Part shown: positions 38,501 through 52,600 of the stretch, piece after piece
Layout: each line of letters opens with the position of its first letter
How positions within the stretch are numbered: position 1 is the first letter of the stretch
Origin: Myoxocephalus aenaeus
Lineage: Eukaryota; Chordata; Actinopteri; Perciformes; Cottidae
Assembly: GCA_038501785.1 (NCBI GenBank)
Contig: JBAMJR010000096.1
Span: 216,501-280,500, forward strand
DNA: 64,000 nucleotides
Reading direction: 5' to 3'
Notes under the pieces: generated by a model
Told to the model about the DNA's origin: nothing
The model's database searches: none
What the model saw: the letters and a program-made list of their open reading frames with translations, nothing else
Made by a program: the position numbers and the translations under genes

Positions 38501-40589
38501 AAACACTGCAACCTCATCCAAAATTATCATCAAAGAAGCTAGCAGAGAACATGTTGGCAAGTATGAGATCACCCTGGCAAACACAGGAGGAACTGTCACA
38601 GCAGATATTGGAGTTGTTGTCCTCGATAAACCAGGTGCACCTAAAGGTGTACAAGTGGATTCGGTGACATCAGACAGCATCACACTGTCCTGGTCTCCAC
38701 CAGATTATGATGGCGGCTGCTCCATCAGTAATTATATTGTGGAGAAGAGAGACACAAACACCCAAGAATGGCAGATGGTAGCAAGTAATGTTGCCAGAAC
38801 ATCTTTCAAGGCTGGCCGCCTGACACACGGAGCGGAGTACCAATTCCGCATCTATGCAGTCAACCGTTATGGAAAGAGTACATATGTGGATTCACCTGGA
38901 ATCACTGCTCAATATAACTTCAAACAACCTGGACCTCCTTCCACACCTGTAGTGAAGTTGGCCACCAAGTCTTTCATGTTGGTGATTTGGAATGAGCCAG
39001 TCATTGATGGTGGCAGTCCTGTTGTGGGCTACCATCTGGAGAGGAAGGAGCGTTCCAGCATTCTTTGGACAAAGATGAACAGAGGAATGATTAAAGACAC
39101 AGAATACAAAGTCATTGGAATTGAAGAGGGCATGATGTATGAATACCGTGTTTATGCTGAAAATATATCTGGTATCGGTAAATGTAGCAAGACCTGTGAA
39201 GCTGTAGCAGCCAGAGATCCTTGTGACCCGCCAGGCACACCTGTGGTCACTGCTGTTACCAGAACATCTGTCTCCTTGTCTTGGGATAAACCAGAGTATG
39301 ATGGTGGAGCCAAGGTTTCTGGCTACACCATTGAACGCAGAGATCTTCCTGAAGGACGCTGGACAAGGTGCAACTTCACCAATGTGCCTGAGACCCGCTA
39401 CGATGCAACAGGCCTTACAGAGAACAGTCAGTATGACTTCCGTGTCATTGCTAAGAATGCAGCTGGATTGTTCAGTGAACCATCTGACACCACTGGCTCC
39501 ATCACTGTCAAGGATGATGTAGATCCACCACGCATTATGATGGATGTCAAGTTCAGAGAGACATTGCTTGTGAAAGCAGGGGAAACTCTGAAGATTAATG
39601 CTGACCTTGCTGGACGTCCTGCCCCTGTCATTTCCTGGACCAAGGATGGCAAAGAGATTGAGCTGAGAGCCAGAATCCAGATTGTTTCCACAGATACCAG
39701 CACTTCTGTCATTGTGAAGGATAGCATCAGAAAAGATTCTGGACAGTATGTTCTGACTTTACAGAATATTGGCGGAACAGTTACCATGCCAATAAATTGT
39801 GTGATTCTAGATAAGCCGGGACCCTCAGCAGGGCCTCTGCAGATCACAGGTCTCACAGCTGAAGCATGCACTCTGTCATGGGGTCCTCCTCAGGAAACCG
39901 GTGGTGCTGACATCACACATTACGTTGTTGAGAAGCGTGAGACGAGCCGCTTGGCATGGACAGTGGTGAAGGGAGAAGTCTCAAAAACATACCTCAAAGT
40001 CACAGGACTGCTCAAGGGCAACGAATATATCTTCAGGGTTTTGGCTGTCAACAAGAATGGACTTGGTGAGGCTCTGGAATGTGATGCTGTAAAGATCACA
40101 GATCCATACACTTTTGCCACTGCTCCAACTAATGTTGATGTCACTGCCATAACTGGTGATTCAATGACCCTCACCTGGTGCAAGCCAGCCAATGATGGAG
40201 GCACCCCCATCACTGGATATGTGATTGAGCGCCGTGAGAAGACTGGTATGCGCTGGGTCCGTGTGAACAGAGAGCCCGTTGTTGAATATACCACAGTAGC
40301 AACCAAACTGCGCCAGGGTTGTGAGTATGACTTCAGAGTCTATGCTGAAAATGAGGCTGGTCTCAGTCCTCCAAGTGAACGATCTGCATCATTCAGAGCA
40401 GTCGATCCTCTGGTTGTGCCTTCTCGCCCAACCAAGCCAAAGATCGTCAGTTCAACCAAGGAAAGTGTGTCCATTGTCTGGAAATCACCAAGACATGATG
40501 GTGGTACTCCGATTCTTGGATACAGTGTAGAATACAGAGAGTACATCCACAAACCAGAGCCAGAGGTTGTTGGAGAAGAGGAAGAATAT

Positions 40590-40620
<31 letters not shown>

Positions 40621-43600
40621 TACCTGAATCACCCGAAGAACTAGCAAGATGGGTTGAGGCTATCCCTCTTACCAAGAGCTTGGAGTTCACGATCACTGGA
40701 CTAAAGACAGATGCAGAATATGAATTCTGTGTCAAGGCAATAAACAAAGTTGCCAGCAGTGTGCGTAGTGCATATTCAGATGCAGCCACAGCAATGGACA
40801 GAACTGCAGAGCCATCATTTGATGTTGACATTGAGATGCGTAAAGTACTTATTGTCAAGCATGGCACAGCATTTACTCTCAAGGTACCATTCAAGGGCAA
40901 ACCTGTGCCATCAGTGGCATGGGCCAGGGAAGGCGTTGATCTAAAGGTCAGAGGAACCATTGAATCAACAGAATCAAGCACTTCACTGACCATTGAAAAG
41001 TCCACCAGAAACGACTCTGGAGAGTACTCCGTCACTATTGAATCGCCACTGGGAACAGCAACATTGCCCATGGTTGTCAAGGTGCTTGACTCTCCTGGAC
41101 CTCCTGTCAACGTTAAAGTTTCAGCAGTGACCAGGGATTCTGCAACCCTCAGTTGGGAAGCTCCAGAGAATGATGGCGGTGATGCCGTGAAGGCCTACCA
41201 TGTTGAAAAACGTGAGGCCAGTAAGAAGGCTTGGGTGTCTGTGACCAGCAACTGCCACGCATTTACATTTAAGGTGAACGACTTGCAGGAGGGAGCCATG
41301 TATTACTTCAGAGTTATTGGAGAAAATGAGTATGGAGTAGGTGTCCCTCAGGAGGCCAAGGCTGGAACAAAGATTACAGGTAATGTAGTGAACTGACACT
41401 TTTTTTAAATGTAGAAGCTGTGAAATTGATTCTTACAATATTTACCATTCAAGAAAATGTGCCTCATGAAATCTCCCACTGTCTTTTACAGAGGTACCAA
41501 GTGCTCCCATGAAACTGGGAGTTACAAATGTTACCAAGGATAACGTTACGATTGCCTGGACAAGACCAGAATACGATGGCGGTAGCAGAGTCACTGGGTA
41601 CCTCATTGATGCCCTGGAGAAGGGACAGACCAAGTGGGTGAAGTGTGCCACTGTGAAGACCATGACCCACACCATCAAGAGCCTGAGGGAGTGTGCTGAG
41701 TACTACTTTAGAGTCCGTGCCGAGAACCATGCAGGACTCAGTGAACCAAAGGAGATGATCGTACCCGTTATCGTCAAAGAAATACATGGTATTATCTTTT
41801 GACATTTTGATTTTAGTTATTTAGTTTTTTTCCCCAGAAAACAAGATATTGTTACGAATTTATTTATTTTCCTTCAAAGGTATACATGATATAAAATAAT
41901 GACTATGAATGTATAGGTACTTTTGAAAAGCCATGGAATTTGTGAATATGACATTAATTATCACATTGATGTCTTCTTCTTAAACAGAGGCTCCTGAATT
42001 TGACCTGAAGAACTACCCCAAGAATACAGTGTATGTGAGAGCAGGATCCAACCTAACCTTTGAGATTCCTCTCAATGCCAGGCCCATGCCTAAGGTGACC
42101 ATGTCCAAGAACAATGTTGTTATCAAGGGATCCAAGAGGCTGCTCACTGAACTTACTCCAGACAGTTTAATCATCACCCTAAATGAAAGCATTTCAAGTG
42201 ACGCTGGCAAATATGAAGTTACTGCCTCTAATGCGGGAGGTACCACCAAGATCTTCCTTATCTTCGTTGTGCTGGACAGACCCGGACCTCCTATTGGTCC
42301 AATCGAGGTCGGTGAGGTCGGAGAAACCACAGTATGTCTGAAATGGGCGGTTCCAGAGTATGATGGCGGCAGTCCTGTTACCAACTACATTGTTCTGAAA
42401 CGTGAAACCAGCACTCCTAACTGGGCAGAGGTGTCAACTAGCATTGCCAGAAGCTTAATCAAGGTGACTAAGCTGACCAAGGGAGAGGAGTTTCAGTTCA
42501 GGATCAAGGCTGAGAACCGCTTTGGTGTCAGTGACCATATTGACACCAAGCCAATCATGATAAAGCTTCCATACAGTAAGTAATAGTGTGCGTGCGCGTG
42601 AGTGAGTGTGTGTGTCTTACTCTTAATTATCCATTTCCTTTGACACCTTTATAAGGATGATCTTTCTAAAGAAACATTAACATGACTGTTGTCCATTGCA
42701 GCCAACCCTGGGCCTCCATCCACACCATGGCTCGGCTTTGTATCCAGAGAGAGCCTCACCGTCTGCTGGAATGAGCCAGTCAATGATGGTGGAAACACTG
42801 TCATTGGCTATCATCTCCAGATGAAGGAGAGAAGCAGCATCCTCTGGCAGAAGGTCAATAAGACACCGATCTCAGGAAACCAGTGGCGAATCACAAACAT
42901 CTGCCCTGGCCTCTTCTATGAATTCAAGGTGGCAGCTGAAAATGCCGCCGGTATTGGAAAGATGAGCAAGACCTCTGAAGAGGTGCTTGCTATTGATGCC
43001 TGCGGTAAGTGATTTTAATTTGGATCTCTGTCTCCAGCTTTAAGGAGACGCATAGCATTTAATAACATAAGAGCTTACGCTAAGACTGTTGTTTCACTAA
43101 AGTTGCATCTTTCACAATTTAATGTTGCAGAGCCCCCAGCAAATGTCCATATCACAGAAGTCACCAAGAACTCAGTCAGACTGGCCTGGCAGAGGCCTCC
43201 ATACGATGGTGGCAGCAAGATTTCCGGCTACAGTGTGGAGAGGAGGGAAGCTCCCAGTGACAGATGGGTGAAGGCCAACTTCACAAACATCATTGAGATG
43301 GGCTTCACTGTTTCTGGACTGAACCAGGATGAGTCTTATGAGTTCAGGGTATACGCCAAGAACGCTGTTGGGTCCGTCAGCAACCCGTCGCTCGTTGCTG
43401 GCCCAGTCACTTGTGTGGACTCATGTGGTGAGTATTTGATCTCTGTTTGCATGTCTTGTTTAATTGTATTGGATTTATTTATACCTTACTTATATCGATA
43501 TCCCGTGTCCCACAGGTGCCCCTGCTATTGACCTTCCTCCAGAGTATCTGGATGTGGTTCAGTACAAGGCTGGAACTTCAGTTAAGCTCCAAGTTGGAAT

Positions 43601-46600
43601 CATCGCCAAGCCTCTGCCAACCATTGAGTGGCTCAAGGACGGAAAGGAGCTGGTAGCAACTTCTACCCTGTCTATTGAAAGCACCACCGACTCCTCTGCA
43701 GTGCTGATCAAGGATGCTGCTCGCCTTAACACCGGCTCTTATGAGGTCAAGATCAAGAACGTTCTGGGCTCAGCATCTGCAAACATCAGGATTGAAATCC
43801 TAGGTATTTAGAAATTCTTGCCTCACCTTTTCATATTTCCATAATTCTGAATATATCAAATGTAAATGGAGATGCTCTAATGTGATAATCTTCAATCTTT
43901 CCTGTATTTTATGATCATATGCACTTTCTTTTACCTCCCTTAGACAAACCTGGAATCCCAGCCGGTGCCATTGTATTCAACTCCATCACAGCAGACAAGA
44001 TGACCTTCAGCTGGCAGCCTGTGCCCGAGTCTGACCAGGGAGGGTTCCAGGTGACCCACTACATTGTTGAGAGGCGTGAAACCAGCCGAGTGGTCTGGTC
44101 GACAATTTCAGACCAACACGAGGAGACATACGTCACCGTCAGCAAGCTACTGCGTGGAAATGAGTATGTGTTCCGTGTAATGGCCGTTAATAAGTGCGGC
44201 GTTGGAGAGCCACTGGTGTCGGAGCCGGTCATCGCGAAGAACGCCTTTGGTAAGTTTTGGGCTGTAGGATGCTGTGAATTGGATTGTTCATGTAAGTGTG
44301 AGTGTGTGTTTCTAGTTCTTAGAGTTTTGCTGTTTAGGTAACACTCTACATACATTAAATACATTACTCTGCAGCACTGTTTTTTACAAATTCTTTGATT
44401 TAATTTGGTAATTTCTTAACATTTATGTTCTAAATTTCTATAGTAACTCCTGGGCAGCCTCATACTCCTGAGGTGAATACCATCACAAAGTCCACCATGG
44501 TGGTGGAATGGGACAAGCCAGGTGTAGACGGAGGTAGTACAGTGACGGGCTACTACCTGGAGAGACGCGACAAGAAGAGCTTACGCTGGATCAGAGTTTA
44601 CAAAGACCCTGTCGCTGGCATCAAACAGACCGTCTACCATCTGACAGAAGGAAACGAGTACCAGTATCGCATCTGTGCCATTAACAGGGCCGGAGAGGGT
44701 CCGTTCTCTGATGCATCAGACTACTACAAGGCTGCTGACCCAGTTGGTAAGTGGTCTAAAATTCACAGATTTCCAACAAAAACAAGAGAGATAAATACAA
44801 TACACTCCCATTAAACAAATACATTCTACTAACAGATCCACCAGATGAGCCTTGCAAGCTGAAGGTGGTAGACTCCACCAAGACATCCATCACCTTAGGC
44901 TGGTCCAAGCCAGAATGGGATGGAGGCAGTGAGGTCACCAGCTACATGGTGGAGAAGCTTGTTGAGGGAGAGACAGAATGGGCTATGATTACCTCCAGGG
45001 GAGAGGTCAAGACAACAGAATACACAGTTCACGACTTAAAACCAGATGTCAACTACTTCTTCAGAGTCTCTGCTGTCAACTGTGCTGGCCATGGAGAGCC
45101 TCTGGAGATGACGGAGCCTGTGCAAGCTAAGGACATCCTGGGTAAATTAATCAAAGATATTGAAAATGTTCAGTATGTTCAGTATGTAACACATATGTCT
45201 AGTTCATTTTTAGAATGTGACAATGTGTATTGTTCATGACTTTCACAGAGGCGGCCCAGATCGACTCAGATGTGGCCATGAGAACTCACTATATTGTGAA
45301 GGCTGGCAAGGATGTGGAGCTGTCTGTTCCTCTGAAGGGCAGACCTGCTCCCACTGCTTCCTGGAGTAAGGGAGAAGAATGCATCGACCGGGACCCCAAA
45401 TACGAGTTCCACCACTCGGACACCACCACAGTTCTTGTGATGCGTGAGGTGACCAGGCTGGACACCGGAAAGTACACTGTGAAGATAGAGAATGGTGTCG
45501 GAGAGCCAAAGTCACTAACCCTGTCCATGAAGGTCCAGGATACTCCAGCTCAGTGCAAGACCCTGGTCCTGAAGGACGTGACCCGTGGAAAGGTTACTCT
45601 CTGCTGGGAGCCTCCACTTCTCGACGGCGGTGCTGAGATCACAAACTACATTGTTGAGAAAAGGGACTCTTCCAAGAGATCCTACTCTGCAGTGGCAAGC
45701 AAATGCACAGACACAACATACACCATTGAAGACCTCTCAGAGAAGACATCCTTCTTCTTCCGCGTGTTAGCAGAGAATGAGAACGGTGTTGGTGATCCAT
45801 GTGACACACTTGAGCCTGTGAAGGCCACAGAGACTCCAGGTCCAGTCAAGGAGGTTTCTATGAAGGATTCATCAAAGACCTCTGTCACTCTGCAGTGGCT
45901 GAAGCCCGATTACGACGGCGGAAGCATCATCTCTGACTACGTCATTGAGCAGAAGCTCAAGGACCAGGAATGGTCTTTGGGAGGGACCAGCAGACCGTGT
46001 GAGTTTGAAGTCAAGAAACTCAAGGAGCACTCAGAGGTGTTCTTCAGAGTTGCTGCCAGGAATGAGAAGGGACAGGGCGACTTTGTTGAGATTGGGCCGA
46101 TCAAGGTTATTGACTACATTATCACACCTGAGGCAAGCCTCGCAGAGTACCCAGGTGGCCGTATCAATGTTCGTCTGGGTCACAATGTGCACATCGAGCT
46201 GCCATACATAGGTAAACCTAAACCTTCTATCCTGTGGCTGAAGGACAACATGCCTCTAAAGGAGAGTGAACTAATCCGCTTTAAGAAGACAGAAAACAAA
46301 GCCACTCTAATGATTAAGAACGTAACCAAGGAGAATGAAGGTAAATACACTCTGACCCTTGACAATAAAGTCTACAGGAAATCAGTCCACATCTATGTTG
46401 CCACACTTGGACCTCCATCAAAGCCTGTTGGACCCATCCGCCTGGATGAAGTGAGAGCTGAGAGCATCATGATCTCCTGGGATGAACCCAATGACGACGG
46501 TGGTGGAGACATCTCCTGCTACGCTGTAGAGAAGCGTGACACCTCCCAGTCTGACTGGAAGATGGCCTGCTCCAGTGTAGAGGATACTCAGTTCAAGGTC

Positions 46601-49600
46601 GCCAACCTAATCAAGAGTATCCAGTACCAGTTCAGAGTGCGTGCTGAGAACAGATACGGTGTCAGCGAGCCTCTTATCTCCCAGATGGTTATTGCCAAGC
46701 ACCAGTTCAGGCCTCCAGGCCCGCCAGGCAAGCCTGTTGTGTACAATGTCACCAACGATGGCATGACCATCCAGTGGGAGCAGCCCATCTATGACGGCGG
46801 TACCCCCATCCAGGGCTTCCATGTGGAGAAGAGGGAAAAGAACAGCATCATGTGGCAAAAGGTGAACACTATGCTGATCAAAGAAACAGATTACAGAATC
46901 TCGGAGCTCATTGAAGGTCTCGAGTACTCCTTCAGAGTCTACGCCCAGAATGATGCTGGCCTCAGCCGAATGAGTGACGAGAGCAAGCCAATCATGGCTG
47001 TCAGTCCTGTTGGTGAGTGCAGATTTAGACCATTATATTATTTTGTTTCTTTGATAAACTTATAACATGCAGCATATTGGAATAATAGCTATAGTTCTTA
47101 ACAAAACACTTTAGCAAAAATATATTCAAAGCTTCATCTGATTTCTTCCAGATCCTCCTGGTCAGCCCGACTACATTGATGTGACAAGTGACTCAGTGAC
47201 ACTGAAATGGGATGCCCCCAAACGTGATGGTGGTAGCAAGATTACCAGCTACAGCATTGAGAAACGCCAAGGACATGGACGCTGGTTCAAGGCCAACTTG
47301 TCTGAGGTACACGACTGCCAGTACACCGTCACTGGGTTGGCAACAAATGAACGCTATGAGTTCAAAGTGACGGCCAGGAATGCAATCGGTGTAGTCAGTC
47401 CTCCCTCCAACTCCTCGGGCTTGATTGTGGTCAGATGTGAGAACGGTGAGTAAAAAGAACTTGGAGGATGACTGTAATATTAGCAGTTTGAATGTGTTCC
47501 CCACCATTTCTTTGTCATTCAACGTTGAGTTGTCAAGTTTTTAGCTAAGTACTGTCCTAATGCATTCCCATTTCCTTTAAACTAGCTACTCCAAACATTG
47601 AGTTTGGCCCAGAGTACTTCGAGGGTCTGACGGTCAAAGCAGGAGACAACATTAGGCTCAAGGTTACCATCACTGGACGTCCTGTTCCCAAGGTCGTCTG
47701 GTTCAGAGACGATGTGGAGGTCACCAAAAAGATGATGGACATCATCAATGTTGCTGGATCCAGCACCCTGTCCGTCAGAGACGCTGATCGTACACACAGT
47801 GGCCACTACACCGTGGAGGCCACTAACGGGTCTGGAAGCAGGAAGGAGGGCATCCTTGTTCAAGTCCAAGGTACGCAGTTTTGACAGTTTTACTCTTATA
47901 ACACAGTGCTGTTGTACACTCCTTTATTTATTTATGTTCTAACTTCAATCTCCCACTCCCGTGTGATACAGACACACCTGGGGAGCCGGTGGGACCCATC
48001 ACGTTCAGCAACATCTCAGAGGGTAAATGCACTCTGACTTGGAACCAACCAAAGAACGACGGCTGCTCAGAGATTACGCATTACATCATCGAGAAGCGCG
48101 AGACTGCCAAGATCTCCTGGTCTTTGGTGTCTGATGAATGTACAGAGTGCACCTTCAATGTAACCAAGCTCATTAAGACAAATGAGTACCAGTTCAGGGC
48201 CTCTGCTGTTAACAAGTTTGGAGTTGGCAGACCTTTGGAGTCCAGCCCCATCATTGCACAGATGCAATACAGTAAGTGGAAACTTGGACAGTCTTTTTTT
48301 AAATGTGATATTTATGTTTCAGTTTTCTTTATTTTACAAATAATGCACTAATCTATCAAAATCGTTTCCCTCAGCTACTCCTGATGCTCCAGGCACTCCT
48401 GATGCTACTGAGACGACAGGAGAGAGCATCACACTGTCCTGGACAGCGGCAACATCTGACGGAGGAAACCCCATTCAGTATTACCTCCTGGAGAAACGGG
48501 AAAAGAAAACTGTCCGGTTCTACAAGGTGACTACCAAGAAGCCCCTCGTTGAATGTGCTCACAAGGTGCTCCACCTGACGGAGGATATGGAGTACGAGTT
48601 CCGAGTCATGGCCGTGAATGATGCTGGTGTTGGAGCTCCTAGCAACATCTCCATGCCTATCAAAGCCGCCGAGCCAAAGGATATCCCATGTGCTCCATCT
48701 GTGGTCTGTGTCTCTGACTCGACCAACACCTCCATCAGCCTGGAATGGTCCAGGCCTGCTGACGACGGAGGCATGGAGATCCTGGGCTACATTATTGAAA
48801 TGGTGAAGGGAGAAGAGACCGAATGGAAGAGAGTAAATGAGGAGCTGGTGGCAGAAACTAATTACACAGTGACTGGTCTCCAGACAGGAGCGGAGTACAG
48901 GTTCCATGTTGCAGCTATAAACCATGTGGGTAGAGGCGAGGACAAGGAGATTCCAGAGCCTGCTCAGGCTGTGGACAGGCTGACGCCACCACAGGTGGAT
49001 ATTGACGCCACCTTCAGGCAGACACACATTGTCAAGCCTGGAAACTCAGTGTGCTTGGGCATTCACTTCAGAGGAAAGCCAATTCCCAATGCCACCTGGG
49101 TGAAGGAAGAAGGCGAGCTGGGCGTCATGTCAGAGGTCACAACTACAGACGGCTACAGTTCTCTAAGCATTGAGAACTGCTCAAGAAATGATACAGGCAA
49201 ATACACTGTTAACCTGGAGAACGCTGGTGGCAGCAAGGCCGTTACATTCACTGTGAAGGTCATGGACACTCCTGGACCTCCACAAGGTGTTGTTTTAAAG
49301 GAGGTGTCCAGGGGCTCGGTCACACTTATCTGGGAGCCTCCTCTCAATGACGGTGGAGCACGAATCCATCACTTTATCGTTGAGAGGCGCGAGGCTAGCC
49401 GCCGCACATGGCAGCAGTCTGGTGGCAAATGCAAGGAGCATATCCTGAAGATCCAGGACCTGCTGGAGGGCGTGCCATACTTCTTCAGGGTCTCAGCCGA
49501 GAACCAGCACGGTGTGGGTGAGGCGTTTGAGCTCACTGAGCCTGTCATTGCCACCGCAGAGCCAGCATCTCCAAAGAGAATGGACATCCTGGACACCACA

Positions 49601-52600
49601 GACAGCTCTGTGTCCCTGGGCTGGCTGAAGCCAGAGCATGATGGCGGGAGCCGCATCCAGTGTTACGTCATTGAGGCCAAGGCAAAGGGTACAGACAAGT
49701 GGGTAGTGGTTGCCAACACCAGTAATCTCACCTATGTGGTTGAAAAGCTCAACAAGGGTGATGAGTATGACTTCCGTGTGAAGGCCAAGAATGAATCTGG
49801 TTCCAGCACACCCAGGGAAACTCTGGTTCCTGTGCTGGTCAAAGAGCCTCACATTGAACCTGCTGCTGACCTCAGTGAGATCACCAACCAGCTCATCACA
49901 TGTAGTTCAGGCAGAACCTTCATCATTGATGTTCCCATCAGTGGAAGACCTGCTCCTAAGGTCACCTGGAAGCTGGAAGAGATGAGGCTGAAGAACTCCG
50001 ACAGAGTCTCCATCCAAACAACGAAGGACAGAACCAGCATCTCAGTCAAGGAGGCCATGAGAGGAGATGGTGGTAAATACTACCTGACTCTGGAGAACGC
50101 GGCAGGAACCAGGACCTTCACTATTGAAGTTAATGTCACAGGTAGACCCACTCCTCCAACCGGACCCATCGAAATCTCCTCCATCACCTCTGAGTCCTGC
50201 GTCATCAACTGGCAACCACCAGAGGATGATGGTGGCACTGCAATCACCAACTACATCGTGGAGAAGCGTGAGTCCGGCTCCACCGCCTGGCAGCTGATCA
50301 ACTCTAGCGTTAAGCGCACGACTCTCGATGTCAGTCACTTGACCAAGTACATGCAGTACACATTCAGGGTCTCTGCTGAGAACAGATTTGGTGTCAGCAA
50401 GCACACTGAGTCTGAGACTATTGTTGCAGAGCATCCTTTCAGTAAGTACTACTCCACAAATATAACACAATACATGAATAATAAAGAATATACTTTTTAA
50501 GCATTTGTTAGACTGTTAATATCTGCAAAAAGTATTCTACCAAATCAGGCTAGCATTAAGGTGACTGTGACATTATGACAAAATCCCTTTTTTAATCACA
50601 GCACCTCCTGGCCCGCCAACAAGGCCTTCAGTCTGCAATGTCACTGCTAACACACTGACCCTAAAATGGGAGGAGCCTTACCATGATGGCGGAAGCAAGG
50701 TGACAGGCTACTGGATCGAGAAGAAGGAAAGGAACAATATCCTGTGGGTGAGGGAGAACAAGATCCCTTGCTTTGACTGCTACTGCAGGATGGAGGGATT
50801 GGTTGAAGGCCTAGAGTACCAGTTTAGGGTTTATGCCATGAACAGTGCTGGACTGAGCAAAGCCAGCGAGGCCTCCAAGGGAGCAGTCGCTCAAAACCCA
50901 GTTGGTGAGTTTTAGCAGTTTAGGATCACGCTATCCAGCAGCTTTCTAGTTAATACTTCATTAATCCAACATGTCTGATCTGTTTTTAGATTCACCAAGT
51001 AAGCCAGAAGTCACAAACGTTACAAGATCCACCGTGTCCCTCAAATGGTCGGCTCCACTGAATGATGGTGGTAGTCCGATTGTGGGCTACATCATTGAGC
51101 GTAAGCCGTACACTTTGACCGGTGAAGGCCGCTGGCTCAAATGTAACTACACCAATGTGGTGGACACGTTCTACACCGTTACCGCCCTGGGAGAAGGAGA
51201 GCCCTATGAGTTCAGAGTCATCGCCAAAAATGCCAACCAGGTCTTCAGCATCCCCTCAGCATCCACTGGATCTGTGCAGTGCAAGACCGACTTCGGTAAG
51301 ATCTGCATCCCGGATTGTGATACAATACCATCAATAAATCCCAATGAAGTATTTCATAAAACAATAACATGAAGATGAAAAGGTCTAATGTGTCCTGCTA
51401 AGTTAGCGTGAGCAACCCCTTGTTGAATGAATTAAATGTGCATAATCATGTTCCTTTTTACCACCCAACAGAGCCTCCAAAGGCCCAACTGGACAGCAAA
51501 CTCCTGTCCGAAACCGTCACGGTCAGAGCTGGTTCAGACCTGGTTCTGGACGCTGCAGTGGGAGGCAGACCTGACCCCAAGGCTTCCTGGTCAAAGGGCA
51601 GCAGGGATCTGGAGTTGTGTGAAAAGTACCACCTGCAATACACCAACACCAAGGCCATGGCCATCATCAAGTTCTGTGACAGAGAAGACACTGGAAAGTA
51701 CATCCTCACGGTCCGGAACGTGAGTGGAACCAAGACTGCTGAGGTCAACGTCAAAGTGCTTGGTAAGAGAGAACGCTTTGTTTTTTTAGCATTGCAGATT
51801 ACACTTCAAGTATTAGTTTGTCATAGTTATCTTGAGAGTATGACAATGAGCTCACCTGTTTCTTTCCAGACACCCCTGGAGTATGTGAAGGCTGCGTTGA
51901 GATCAGCAAGATCACAGAGGAGTCGTGCACACTGAGCTGGAAGCCTCCTCTCGAGGACGGCGGTGACGACATCTCCCACTACATCGCGGAGAGGCGAGAC
52001 ACCAACAGACTCAACTGGGTCATCATGCACGCCGAGTGCAAAGAGCTGACCTGCAACATCACAGGACTGTTCAAGAACACAGAGTACTTGTTCAGAGTCC
52101 GGGGAGTCAACAAATACGGAGCTGGAGTCCTCTTGCAGTCTGAGCCCATGGTTGCCAGAAACACTTTCAGTAAGTGATTATTGTTGATAATATCATCAGA
52201 TCCTGCTCTTTCATCTTAAAACAAGGATCCCACTAAGATGAAAGCAAGACAAAACCTCCGAGAGCAAACGTACTCGCAAACTATTACACTTAAAGGTAAA
52301 AACAACAAATTCAATTCTCATAAGTTCTAACACTGAATTGCCTTTCCTGTCCTCCAGCTGTGCCAACTCCTCCTGGCGCTCCAGAGATCCTGGTGTCAGG
52401 AAAGGACTTTGCCACCATCGAGTGGCTGAAGCCAGAGAGCGATGGCGGCAGCCCGCTGATGCACTACCTGGTGGAGAGGCGTGAGAGAAAGAGTGCCCGC
52501 TGGGTGAAGGTGAACCGGGACGGAGCTTTCCTGGACACCATGCTGAAGGTGTCCGGCTTGACCGAAGGCAACATCTACCAGTTCAGAGTGACGGCCATCA

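Larger units (their letters stand above)
40803..45141 (+). other. ttn: C-zone super-repeat 8 (w43 end to w51)
   Basis: Ig-Fn (giant exon), w44 Fn, w45 Ig+Fn, w46-w47 Fn, w48 Ig, w49-w51 Fn. Its first Ig lacks the LRLF signature and reads 'TAFTLKVPFKGKPVP'. Confidence 0.92.
45249..48979 (+). other. ttn: C-zone super-repeat 9 (w52 to first two Fn3 of w56)
   Basis: Six domains in w52, then w53 Fn, w54 Ig, w55 Fn, and two Fn3 of w56. The repeat border falls inside exon w56. Confidence 0.92.

Noticed and set aside
24317..41110. Long minus-strand open frames opposite the giant exon
   Set aside because: They mirror the codon pattern of the plus-strand domains, carry no domain of their own and lie inside a proven coding exon.
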